A stretch of DNA of 64,000 nucleotides, from NCBI RefSeq assembly GCF_003977665.1, contig NZ_RYYV01000018.1:1-64000 (forward strand), in the 5' to 3' direction. Positions 35,037-43,137 of the stretch are shown piece after piece. The stretch's first letter is position 1. Each line of letters opens with the position of its first letter. The position numbers and the translations under genes are program-made. The DNA comes from Dyella choica. Its GTDB lineage: Bacteria > Pseudomonadota > Gammaproteobacteria > Xanthomonadales > Rhodanobacteraceae. The notes under the pieces are model-generated. The model was not told the DNA's origin, searched no databases, and worked only from the letters and a program-made list of their open reading frames with translations.

Positions 35037-36353
35037 TCAATTGGATTTCAGCTGCCACGCCGGTTGTACTTGCGCCGCGCGCCAACTGGGGTAGAACGCG
35101 GCAATTAGCGCAGCCAACACGGCTACGCCAATCGCCATCACCAGCAATGAAAAGTCCAGATGCGCCAGCCGCGCGATCTCCGGTTCGAACAACAGGCTCA
35201 CGCCCTGCATGCCGATGGCCGTGAGGATCAATCCCAGCATGCCGCCGGCCAGCCCTACGGTGGCGGCCTCCATCAGGAACTGCTCATACACCTCGCGGCG
35301 TGTGGCTCCCAGGGCACGCCGCACGCCGATTTCCGCGCTGCGGCGCATGAACTTGGCCAGCAACAGACCGATGGTGTTGACCATGCAGATCACGAAGAAC
35401 CCTACCGAGACGAACAGCGATATGCGGCTTTCCGGCGGCACCACGTGTTCGAAGTCCAACCAGTTCATCACGCTTCTCAGGCGGACATTGGGCGGCCAGT
35501 TGAAGTGGCCAGCGCGCTGCTGTTCAGCCGCATATGCGGTCAGGAAATCGAGGTAGCGCTGCGCATCGGCCTTGGTCGACAGCTCGACCCATACGGGGAT
35601 CCAGGCGCATTGCCGATGCAGCCAGGCTTCCGCGCTCTCGATGTGAACGGGCGCACCGCCGCAATTGTTGCGACCGCTGGTATCGATTTTTAGATCAATG
35701 GCCCGGGTAAATGGAATGTAGACATCCGGCGGTTCGGCATAGGTCATCCCGGCAAAGACGTCGAAGTACCGTGGCTTGGGATCCCAATGTCCGGTCACGC
35801 CAATGATGCGATACGTGTGCTGGTCGAAGGTGACTTCGCGCCCTACGCTGTTGGCTCCGCCGAATAGCTTGTTGTTCAAGTCGCTGCTGATGATGGCCAC
35901 GGCGGCGCGTGCGTCGTCGTCCGCCGCAGTCCATGCGCCACCATACTGGAACGGCACCTCAAACATGTTGAAGAAATCGGTGTTGGTGGCGTATCCGCTG
36001 GCATTCAGCGGGAGGTCGTGAGAACCCTCCGGCATCACCGAAAGCCCGATGTTATAGAAAAGCGTTTGATGCGCTGCCTTGCGCGCGCGGATCAGCGCAA
36101 CCGCCTCATCGTAATCCAGCGCTTCCGGAGGCTCGTTGCCGGCGTTGTTGTATTGGGGGCCGCGGTTGTCGATGAGCGCGGTGTACAGCGCTTCGGATTT
36201 GTCGGGAATGGGATTGCCCGACACCACCCGGAACACCGACCAGGTGATCATCGAGGCCGCTACGCCAAAGCCGATCGCCATCACCATCAACGCGGTGAGC
36301 ATGGGGTTGCGCCGCAGGCTGCGCAGGCCGAGCTGGAGGTAGTGGGCAAGCAT
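35037..36353 (-). CDS. MacB/FtsX-type ABC permease, pair 1 type A
   Basis: A 438-residue permease; ATG 36353 gives MLAHYLQLGLRSLRRNPML, aligned with the other type A proteins, though its ribosome site is weak. It contains IGFGVAASMITWSVFRVVSG, NNKLFGGANSVGREV and the Cys pair (RNNCGG ... RQCAW). GLLLAKFMRRSAEIGVRRALGAT precedes the last helices. It is the first permease after the ATPase gene; a hairpin separates the two. Confidence 0.92.
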   Translation of the reverse strand: MLAHYLQLGLRSLRRNPMLTALMVMAIGFGVAASMITWSVFRVVSGNPIPDKSEALYTALIDNRGPQYNNAGNEPPEALDYDEAVALIRARKAAHQTLFYNIGLSVMPEGSHDLPLNASGYATNTDFFNMFEVPFQYGGAWTAADDDARAAVAIISSDLNNKLFGGANSVGREVTFDQHTYRIIGVTGHWDPKPRYFDVFAGMTYAEPPDVYIPFTRAIDLKIDTSGRNNCGGAPVHIESAEAWLHRQCAWIPVWVELSTKADAQRYLDFLTAYAAEQQRAGHFNWPPNVRLRSVMNWLDFEHVVPPESRISLFVSVGFFVICMVNTIGLLLAKFMRRSAEIGVRRALGATRREVYEQFLMEAATVGLAGGMLGLILTAIGMQGVSLLFEPEIARLAHLDFSLLVMAIGVAVLAALIAAFYPSWRAAQVQPAWQLKSN

Positions 36354-36411
36354 GAGGATACGATTGATCTCGGTGTGAAAGTTTTTTGGCAAGCGTGGCT
36401 TCCCTACCTCA

Positions 36412-36435
36412 ACCCTCTCCCCTGAGGGAGAGGGT
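36412..36435. repeat. Hairpin between the ATPase and the permease array
   Basis: ACCCTCTCCC-ctga-GGGAGAGGGT, a 10-bp perfect stem of the widespread CCCTCTCCC repeat type, with a relative at 62034-62058. Lying 10 bases upstream of the ATPase stop in forward coordinates, it is inside the predicted operon and has no T tract on the coding strand, so it might affect mRNA stability rather than terminate. Confidence 0.7.
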
Positions 36436-36445
36436 GCTATGCATC

Positions 36446-37168
36446 TCAGCCGCGAACTTGTCCGGCCGCTGCCACGTACGCGGAGTGGAAGCGTGGATCC
36501 TCCGCCAGATCCACCACCTGGCCATCGATGATGTGCACATTGCGCTGCGCGCGCGCGGCCAGTTCCGGATCATGCGTGACCATCACGATGGTGGCGCCGT
36601 CGCGATGAATTTCTTCCAGCAGCTCCATCACGCCACGGGCCATCTGCGTATCCAGGTTGCCGGTGGGTTCGTCGGCGAGCAGCAGGCGCGGGCTGCCGGC
36701 GAGCGCACGTGCAATGGCAACGCGCTGCTGCTGACCGCCGGACAGTTCAGCCGGATAGTGCTTGGCGCGCGAAGCCAGGCCCACGCGATCGAGCGCACCC
36801 ATGATGCGTTCTTTGCGTTCCAGAGCCTTCATGCCGCGGTAGCGCAGCGGCACTTCCACGTTGTCGAACACGTTGAGGTCGGGAATCAGGTTGAAGGCCT
36901 GGAAGATGAAGCCGATCTTTTCGTTGCGGATCTTCGAGCGTGCGTTGTCGTCGAGGTTGCTGACATCGAGGTTGTCCAGGTGGTACGTACCGCCGGTAAA
37001 AGTTTCCAGCAGCCCCGCAATCGTCAGGAAGGTGGTCTTGCCCGAACCGGACGGACCGGTCACGGCCACGAACTCGCCTTCCTTGACGTCGATGTTGAAA
37101 TCGCGAAGGGCGTAGGTTTCCACCACTTCGGTGCGGTAAACCTTGGAGAGATGCGTCATTTTCAGCAT
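36446..37168 (-). CDS. ABC transporter ATPase (MacB/LolD type)
   Basis: A 240-residue ATP-binding subunit. Walker A is GPSGSGKT (about residues 37-44), the signature is LSGGQQQRVAIARAL, Walker B is LLLADEPTGNLD and the H loop is VTHDPELA. The LSGGQQQR plus DEPTGNLD combination is typical of the MacB/LolD/FtsE group. ATG 37168 has AAGGA upstream. It is the only ATPase in the cluster and must serve all eight permeases if they are functional, assembling as a dimer with two permease chains. Confidence 0.95.
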   Translation of the reverse strand: MLKMTHLSKVYRTEVVETYALRDFNIDVKEGEFVAVTGPSGSGKTTFLTIAGLLETFTGGTYHLDNLDVSNLDDNARSKIRNEKIGFIFQAFNLIPDLNVFDNVEVPLRYRGMKALERKERIMGALDRVGLASRAKHYPAELSGGQQQRVAIARALAGSPRLLLADEPTGNLDTQMARGVMELLEEIHRDGATIVMVTHDPELAARAQRNVHIIDGQVVDLAEDPRFHSAYVAAAGQVRG

Positions 37169-37194
37169 GGTGTCATTCCTTCTTGGTTTGGCCA

Positions 37195-38466
37195 TCAACG
37201 GCTTATCACGACGCGCTGCGCGCCTTTGAAATTGTCGGTACCGGAGATCACGATGTTGTCGCCTTCTTTGAGCCCATCGAGGATCTCCACTTTGTCGATG
37301 CTGCTTTCGCCTACGCGAATCGGCGTCTTGGTCGCGATCCCGTCGCGCACCAGGTAGGCGTAGCTGCCGCCGGATTCGTCAACGAAGGAGCCGCGCTGCA
37401 CGGTCAGGATGTTCTCGCGATGGTCGAGCAGGATGCGCACGGACAGACGCTGGTTCTGGCGCAACTGCTTGGGCGTGCCGCCATCGAAGCGCACGCGTGC
37501 GGCCACCTCGCCGTTCACTACTTCGGGCGAAATCGCGCTGACGAGGCCTTTCCAGTTGTTGCCGTTGCCGCTGATATCGCCGCCCATGCCGACGGCGAGG
37601 TCACGTGCGAAGCTTTCCGGCACCTTCACTTCCACTTCCAACGCGGAAAGATCGATCACGCTGAGCAGTTGTGCATCCTTCGCGACCGTCGCCCGCTCGG
37701 CGATGAACAACTGGCCGACCTGGCCGTCCACCGGCGAGCGCACGTTGAGGTTATCCACCTGCCGCTGCAGGTCCTGCACCAGCAGTACCTGACGGTCGTG
37801 CGCGAGCTTCTTGGCCTTGATGGTGAAGGTACCGGTGTCGTTGCCAAGATTGAGATCGGCCTGGGCATGCGCGAAGGCGATCTTCGCTTTGTTCAGCGTG
37901 TCCTTGGCCTTGTCCACGTCCATCTGCGGCACGCCACCAAGCTGGTAGGCTTTTTCATAGCGATCGAAATCGCGCGCAGCGGTTTCCTCATCGATCTTGG
38001 CGTTGTCGTAGGCCTTCTGCATCTGGGACTGATTGGTGCGCGCGGTGATTTGCGCGGTCAGATAGTCCACTTGCATGGCGTCGGCGTTGGATTGCTCCTG
38101 GGCGAGTTTGTTGACCAGCTCGGGGCTATCGATCAGCGCCAGCACCTGCCCTTTCTTCACCGTGTCGCCGGCATGCACTTTCAGCGTGACGGCACCACCG
38201 TAAGTGGCGTACAGGGTGGGACTCACCGCTGCAACCACCTGGCCTTCCGCCGCGATGTCGCGCACGAACGGGCCGCGTTGCACGCTGGCGAACGCCAGCC
38301 TGGATGCACTGACTGAGGAGTCGGCGGAAAAAAGACGCGTGACGCCAGGCAGGAAAAACGCCAAGGCGATCACGGCGGCCACGGCCCCGCCGATCCACAA
38401 GAGCTTTTTCTTGGGATTGGGCTTGACCTGGATCAGGCGGTCCTGGGCGGAAGTGTCACGGATCAT
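37195..38466 (-). CDS. HlyD/MacA-family periplasmic adaptor
   Basis: A 423-residue membrane fusion protein. A cytoplasmic N tail of about 22 residues is followed by a single helix (LLWIGGAVAAVIALAFFLPG), the barrel-sandwich half GAVTLKVHAGDTVKKGQVLA, a long helical hairpin (about residues 115-230), the second lipoyl half VRSPVDGQVGQLFI, and C-terminal beta domains. The adaptor should connect the inner-membrane permeases to an outer-membrane factor, which is not encoded here. It is the first gene of the cluster, 26 bases upstream of the ATPase, and is preceded by a sigma54 promoter. Confidence 0.94.
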   Translation of the reverse strand: MIRDTSAQDRLIQVKPNPKKKLLWIGGAVAAVIALAFFLPGVTRLFSADSSVSASRLAFASVQRGPFVRDIAAEGQVVAAVSPTLYATYGGAVTLKVHAGDTVKKGQVLALIDSPELVNKLAQEQSNADAMQVDYLTAQITARTNQSQMQKAYDNAKIDEETAARDFDRYEKAYQLGGVPQMDVDKAKDTLNKAKIAFAHAQADLNLGNDTGTFTIKAKKLAHDRQVLLVQDLQRQVDNLNVRSPVDGQVGQLFIAERATVAKDAQLLSVIDLSALEVEVKVPESFARDLAVGMGGDISGNGNNWKGLVSAISPEVVNGEVAARVRFDGGTPKQLRQNQRLSVRILLDHRENILTVQRGSFVDESGGSYAYLVRDGIATKTPIRVGESSIDKVEILDGLKEGDNIVISGTDNFKGAQRVVISR

Positions 38467-38510
38467 GGTGTGGTCCCTGGCCGCGGACAGTGCGGCCCCA
38501 CACCGTATTT

Positions 38511-38526
38511 AGCAATCCGCGTGCCA
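38511..38526 (-). promoter_or_regulatory. Sigma54 (-24/-12) promoter of the export cluster
   Basis: Read on the minus strand, the site is TGGCACGCGGATTGCT: TGGCAC, five bases, TTGC, an exact match to the -24/-12 consensus with correct spacing. Transcription should start near 38500, about 34 bases before the adaptor start codon. The cluster encodes its own NtrC-type activator. Confidence 0.85.
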
Positions 38527-38592
38527 GCCAACGGACGGTCAAATACATCAATTATTTCAATGATTTGCATTCAACCCTGAGATCAAAGCGGC

Positions 38593-38634
38593 TGTCCGCG
38601 GACACTCGCCGGACAGTTGCTCACCTGGCGGACA
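38593..38634 (-). promoter_or_regulatory. Candidate enhancer sites for the NtrC-type activator
   Basis: A perfect palindrome TGTCCGCGGACA at 38593-38604 is followed by two more CGGACA half-sites at 38610-38615 and 38629-38634. They lie 67-108 bases upstream of the -24 element, where activator dimers normally bind. A further CGGACA is at 38484-38489 in the leader. Confidence 0.65.
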
Positions 38635-38842
38635 CGACCGCGGTGGAAGAAGACCTCTTTCCCGAGTGAGCCGTTCACTGGATGCTCGAACCGGCCGCCA
38701 ACAACAACGCCGTTAAAAAGGCGGCGAGCTGCGCTTCCCCTATTCCCCCAATCGATCCCGTTGCTGATGTTCATTGACGTGCGATGGCTCCCATGCAAGC
38801 TTGAGCAGCACTTATACGGACGTGGGTAAAAAGGGGACTGCG

Positions 38843-39277
38843 ATGCTGAAGCGCGCGCTGGTGGGACTGGTGATATTTGGCGGCCTGCTGTTTTGGCGTT
38901 ATGGCGCCAATGCCACCATGCCTACCCTGGAGAAGGAAGCCGCTCTTGCGCCACCGGCAGGTGCAAGCTCCGTGACATTCAAGCGCGGCACCTGGGCCTG
39001 CACAGCGGAGGAATTCAAGCGACAGCTACTCGACGGCAAGTACTACGCCCATCCGGTGGTCATCAAATTCGTAGGCAACGGCCCACCTGAATTTTGTCGC
39101 GAGATAAACATCAGCCACGACTACGCTTTACTGACGCCTGCTTCGACCGATACCCAAAGCACGAGCCCATGCCCCGACCACAGTTGCACTGCATTTAATG
39201 CCCGCGTATCAGTGGCCGGGCACGAGGATGACTGGGTGCTCTACGCTCCAAATAGCTTCATTTCCTCGACGCGTTAG
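38843..39277 (+). CDS. Small exported or membrane-anchored Cys-rich protein, unknown
   Basis: A 144-residue protein I do not recognise. MLKRALVGLVIFGGLLFWRY is a signal anchor or uncleaved signal; the remainder is periplasmic with four cysteines (WACTAEE, EFCREI, SPCPDH, SCTAFN), which could form two disulfides. ATG 38843 has AAGGGGA upstream. It is divergent from the export cluster and shares the same 376-base regulatory spacer, so it may be co-regulated. No catalytic motif is visible. Confidence 0.65.
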   Translation: MLKRALVGLVIFGGLLFWRYGANATMPTLEKEAALAPPAGASSVTFKRGTWACTAEEFKRQLLDGKYYAHPVVIKFVGNGPPEFCREINISHDYALLTPASTDTQSTSPCPDHSCTAFNARVSVAGHEDDWVLYAPNSFISSTR

Positions 39278-39322
39278 CAGCGAACGGGCAGGAGCAGTGA
39301 CGCCCTTGCCGCCCTGGCCGGC

Positions 39323-39892
39323 TTAATCCTGGAAACTCAATGCGGCCGATTCGGCGTGGGCAATGCGCGCAGCCAGGCGATGACTCAACGACGACAACAT
39401 GACCGAGTTGTCCTGCTCCAGCAGCAACATACCGGCCAATTCGCGCAGGCGGAAATTCACCACGCTGGCTTGATCTGGCCGTAGCAGATGTTTGCCCACC
39501 GGCGTGGGCCTGTGCGTAGCACAGTCTGACGTAAGCGCCTCCCAGGCGAGGTAGTCGGTATCGGGCAACAAGTACCATCGCGCCCGCGTGCGGCCGAGCA
39601 AGTCGACACATTCACACCATTCGCGTGGACCGTCGTCGGTCACCACGCTGACGGCAACCAGCCAGTGTACATCCAGCAGGGGTATGCAGGCGCGCTGCGT
39701 CACCACCAGGCCTTGCGGCAGAACGGTCGGTACAGCGGTGTCCGATGCAGCGTGGAGATAGAGCACGCTGCCGAGCCCGGGAAGCATGTCGATCAAGGCA
39801 TGGGGCGCGATGCGCCGTGCGTGCTGCGACACGACGGCACGCGGCGCGCGACGACAGAGCGAAGAGGAACGAGCGGCAAGCCAGCCGAACAT
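39323..39892 (-). CDS. Uncharacterised protein of the hemP locus
   Basis: A 189-residue cytoplasmic protein without a recognised domain. It begins MFGWLAARSSSLCRRAP at ATG 39892, which has AGGAGA at ideal spacing; an ATG 15 bases earlier lies inside that ribosome site. It follows hemP by 76 bases on the same strand and so probably shares its Fur-controlled transcript. A link to iron or haem is inferred only from this position. Confidence 0.7.
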   Translation of the reverse strand: MFGWLAARSSSLCRRAPRAVVSQHARRIAPHALIDMLPGLGSVLYLHAASDTAVPTVLPQGLVVTQRACIPLLDVHWLVAVSVVTDDGPREWCECVDLLGRTRARWYLLPDTDYLAWEALTSDCATHRPTPVGKHLLRPDQASVVNFRLRELAGMLLLEQDNSVMLSSLSHRLAARIAHAESAALSFQD

Positions 39893-39968
39893 GGCGATCT
39901 CCTGCATGAAGACCCGGCTGGCGCAAGCGTGCTGGCGGAAGGGTGGAAAACCTTGGCGGCGCGAAGCT

Positions 39969-40184
39969 CTATTTGGTGAGGATCAACTTGCCGTTACGTG
40001 TTAGGCGCAGGTGGTACTCGTTGCCCATGTGCTGGATCACCAGCTCGCGCTCGCCGGCCAGCAGTCGCTGGCTGGAAATGCGGCGCACTGGCAGGGCCGT
40101 CGGGACGCCGGCCGGCTCCGCACTGGACCGCATCGGCGGCTGCGGCAAACGGGAGAGTGTGAGTAGCGTACCGGTCGTGGACAT
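39969..40184 (-). CDS. hemP: Hemin uptake protein HemP
   Basis: A 71-residue protein whose C-terminal 40 residues match HemP/Hmu[21 protein letters not shown], then [15 protein letters not shown], ending in the invariant LILTK. In beta- and gammaproteobacteria HmuP helps activate haem-receptor genes and is needed for haem use. GGAG precedes the start. A Fur box lies about 33 bases upstream. No haem receptor gene is in the window. Confidence 0.9.
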   Translation of the reverse strand: MSTTGTLLTLSRLPQPPMRSSAEPAGVPTALPVRRISSQRLLAGERELVIQHMGNEYHLRLTRNGKLILTK

Positions 40185-40216
40185 GGCGGAACTCCATCGT
40201 CAAGGAACGATTGAAT

Positions 40217-40236
40217 GATAATGATTCTCATTTATC
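40217..40236 (-). promoter_or_regulatory. Fur box upstream of hemP
   Basis: GATAATGATTCTCATTTATC has GATAATGA and TCATTTATC arms that closely follow the Fur consensus. It sits 33-52 bases upstream of the hemP start, so iron-replete Fur should repress the hemP transcript. Confidence 0.82.
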
Positions 40237-40291
40237 AGTCAAGCGCCGCCTGATCGAATGAAATCAGAGCGACCCAAGCCTACCCATGCGA

Positions 40292-41260
40292 TCACGCCAA
40301 CGCCTGTTCGATCCGTTCCTTCAGCGCCAGATCGAAACGCGGCAACAGATCCAGCACGCCGAGGTTCTGCTCCAACTGTTCCTTCCGGCTCGCGCCCAGC
40401 AGCACGGTCGACACGTTTGGATTGGCCAGGCACCACGCAATCGCCAGCTGCGCCGGTGTAACATCTGCTTCTGCGGCAATCGCCGGCAGACGCTTCACCT
40501 TTTGCACGCGCTCGCCGCCCTCGCCCAACACTATGTCTCGCAGCCATTCGTAACCTGGTTGCGTCAGGCGCGAACCTTCCGGAACGCCCTGGTTGTACTT
40601 GCCGCTCAACAGGCCCGACGCCAGCGGCGACCAGATCGTGGTACCCATGCCGTAACTGGCATACAGCGGCGCGTATTCCTGTTCCACGCGCTCGCGATGC
40701 AGCAAGTTGTACTGGGGCTGCTCCACCACCGGCGCATACATGTGCATGGCCTGTGCAATGCGGTGGGCTTCGTGGATGGCCGCGGCCGGCCATTCGCTGG
40801 TACCCCAGTACAGCACCTTGCCTTGGCGGATCAGCGTGTCCATGGCGGCCACCGTTTCCTCGATCGGCGTTTCCGGATCGGGACGATGGCAGAAGTAGAG
40901 GTCCAGATGTCCTACTCGCAAGCGTTCCAGCGCCTGGTTGCAGGCCTCAATGACGTGCTTGCGCGACAAGCCTCGCTGCGTCGGCCGCGGCTTGTCTGCC
41001 ACGCCGAAATACACCTTGCTCGATACGCAGTAGCTATCGCGCGGAAAGCGCAGATCCGCCAGCACGTCGCCCATCAGGCGCTCGGCGTCGCCATGGTTGT
41101 AGGTCTCGGCATTGTCGAAGAAATTGACGCCCCGATCCCACGCCAGGGCCAGCAATTCGCGTGCATCCGATCGGCCTACCTGGCGGCCGAAGGTGACCCA
41201 TGCGCCGAAGGACAGCGCGGACAGCTGCAAGCCGGTGCGGCCAAGACGGCGGTATTGCAT
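40292..41260 (-). CDS. Aldo/keto reductase (Kv-beta/YghZ type)
   Basis: A 322-residue NADPH-dependent reductase of the aldo/keto barrel fold. The catalytic tetrad is Asp49 and Tyr54 (FFDNAETYN), Lys82 (SSKVYFG) and His125 (LYFCHRPDP). The length and the SPLASGLLSGKYN block place it with potassium-channel beta-subunit-like enzymes. The physiological substrate is unknown. It ends 55 bases from the Fur box, and may or may not be related to the hemP locus. Confidence 0.92.
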   Translation of the reverse strand: MQYRRLGRTGLQLSALSFGAWVTFGRQVGRSDARELLALAWDRGVNFFDNAETYNHGDAERLMGDVLADLRFPRDSYCVSSKVYFGVADKPRPTQRGLSRKHVIEACNQALERLRVGHLDLYFCHRPDPETPIEETVAAMDTLIRQGKVLYWGTSEWPAAAIHEAHRIAQAMHMYAPVVEQPQYNLLHRERVEQEYAPLYASYGMGTTIWSPLASGLLSGKYNQGVPEGSRLTQPGYEWLRDIVLGEGGERVQKVKRLPAIAAEADVTPAQLAIAWCLANPNVSTVLLGASRKEQLEQNLGVLDLLPRFDLALKERIEQALA

Positions 41261-41354
41261 GGTGAGCTCCTTATTCGATGGGAACTTTTTTGCTCAAAGC
41301 GCCGATCGTTTTGGCCGTCGTTCCCGAAAAAGCGAAAGGGCGGCACAGGATGGT

Positions 41355-42122
41355 TTAGCGAACGTTGAAATCAACAATGCTGCTATCCACTGTACGCTGA
41401 GCAGTGTGCGTGCGTACTGTTACAGCCACTGCATAGTTGTCCAGATAGGCCAGCGTAACGTTGTCGGTTTCGATGCCGTTGCTATCGATGACACGGCAGT
41501 TCAGCTCCAATGCCAGGCCTTCGATCGACGGATGAAGTTGCGAAGCGCTGTAGCTCTTGCCGCTGTCGCACAGGAACTGACCTGGATCCTGGGAGGTTGG
41601 CGCCCCCGTGCTGCCGTAGAGATAGACGAAGGCAAGATGGCCGTGGGTACCGGTATCGAGACGCAACACCTTGCGAGCTTCCTGCACCGGCGGAATGCTC
41701 TTGGCCTGCGGGGAAATGCCCTGGGTGAGGAACGAAAAATAGCCGCGGTAGGTAAGGTCCAGCCGTGTCCCGATCGTGCCGCCGTTGTTGTCCTGCACCG
41801 CTTCCACGCGCCGCACCAGGCCGTGACCGGCGTTTTCCAGCGTGATCGCCGTGGTGTAGGTGGAGGGTTTGGCCTGATCCGCTGAGCTTACGGAATCGCG
41901 CGTGCGCAAGGTGATTTTTGCGAACGGCACGGGCGCGAGATTGGCGTCTGTGATCGCTGCCCGCACCTCGGGGTTGAGCGATTCGAAGCTGAAGTGCTGC
42001 GTAAGATAGCTCGAGCCTTCGGAGCTCCCAGCCTGCGGCACACTCTGTGCGTACGCCATGCAGAACGGCATGAAGGCCCAGACCAGCACCGCCGTCAGCC
42101 CTCTTGTCCATGTCCTAGCCAT
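41355..42122 (-). CDS. Secreted protein of an unknown three-member paralogous family (1)
   Basis: A 255-residue exported protein with signal peptide ending MAYAQS. It shares with the next two genes the order YLTQHF, a segment ENAGHGLVRRVEAV, YRGYFSFLTQ, a C-x(15-30)-C pair in the C-terminal half, and an ending YLDNYAVAV ... DSSIVDFNVR. No known domain is recognised and there is no lipobox. The three genes run in the same direction with small gaps. Function unknown. Confidence 0.7.
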   Translation of the reverse strand: MARTWTRGLTAVLVWAFMPFCMAYAQSVPQAGSSEGSSYLTQHFSFESLNPEVRAAITDANLAPVPFAKITLRTRDSVSSADQAKPSTYTTAITLENAGHGLVRRVEAVQDNNGGTIGTRLDLTYRGYFSFLTQGISPQAKSIPPVQEARKVLRLDTGTHGHLAFVYLYGSTGAPTSQDPGQFLCDSGKSYSASQLHPSIEGLALELNCRVIDSNGIETDNVTLAYLDNYAVAVTVRTHTAQRTVDSSIVDFNVR

Positions 42123-42281
42123 GGGTCGTCACCTCGATTCACCTAAGTAGAGGCGCCTAAGATAGCAAGGTCGCTTGCCACGCTGCATGCTAGAGCGCGA
42201 CTCAGGCTCATCTTGCGGAGGCCGAGCCTGGCGGTAACGGATCCGTGCGCGCCCGACACCGGCGCGCACGCAACCGGTGCC

Positions 42282-43079
42282 TTATTCTGCCCTGAATTCG
42301 GAGATGCTGGACTCAAAGTGACCGGCCGAGTCCTGCCGGTTCAGAACCACCGCGAAGCCGTACTTCTCCAGATAGGCGTAGACGACGGTTTCAGAGACGA
42401 CCCCATTGTAGTTTCCCACTTGGCAGGTGAGCTCACGCACCTGGCCGGTGATGCTTGCATTCAATGCAGCCGCGTCATAGCGCCTGCCAGCGTTGCAGTT
42501 GATCTCCTGCGTGCCGCCTATCTGGGGACGCTCGCTATAACCGCCGTGGTAGACATAACTGAGATGATCGGAGGCGAAATCCGCATCGTAATGGTCGATC
42601 TGCTTGGCCTCTGCCAGGCCTGGCCAGCGCGTTGCGGACGACTGGAACGTCTGGTAACGCAGCGGGTAAACCCCGCGATAGTTTAACGAGAATGTGGTCG
42701 AGACATCAAAGCCGTTGGTCTGCAGCGTGCTCATGCCACGCACCAGTCCGTTTCCAGCATTCTCGTACGTGGCCACCGACACGTAGATGGTGGGCGCATC
42801 GGCACCATTCTTCTGCATCGTGACCCTCTCGGTGAGACGCACACGATCAAAGCCAAGCTGTGCCGCACCGGCCTGCGTGACCGAATCCTGCACAGACTTG
42901 GGCAGAAAGCCCACGGTGAAATGCTGTGCCAGGTAAGACTCTTTATCCCGGAATACCGTGCTCACCGACGGCCCGTTTGCTGCTACTGGCACCGACGGGC
43001 GCGGCGGCGGCGCGCAAGCAGCCAAAGTCATGAACGCCAGGGCACCCAGCCATGGTCTTGCTCCGTTCAAACCGAACAT
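42282..43079 (-). CDS. Lipoprotein of an unknown three-member paralogous family (2)
   Basis: A 265-residue lipoprotein. ATG 43079 has GGGGGA at good spacing and gives a signal peptide with lipobox LAAC (Cys near residue 22). Shared family features: SYLAQHFTVGFLPKSVQDSV, YENAGNGLVRGMSTLQTNG, NYRGVYPLRYQ, a Cys pair (INCNAG ... LTCQVGNYNGVV) and the end YLEKYGFAVVL ... SSISEFRAE. Function unknown. Confidence 0.72.
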   Translation of the reverse strand: MFGLNGARPWLGALAFMTLAACAPPPRPSVPVAANGPSVSTVFRDKESYLAQHFTVGFLPKSVQDSVTQAGAAQLGFDRVRLTERVTMQKNGADAPTIYVSVATYENAGNGLVRGMSTLQTNGFDVSTTFSLNYRGVYPLRYQTFQSSATRWPGLAEAKQIDHYDADFASDHLSYVYHGGYSERPQIGGTQEINCNAGRRYDAAALNASITGQVRELTCQVGNYNGVVSETVVYAYLEKYGFAVVLNRQDSAGHFESSISEFRAE

Positions 43080-43137
43080 TCTCATTCCCCCTTGCCAATA
43101 CTTACCTGACGCCGAGCCGTGACACAAAGGCAACGGC

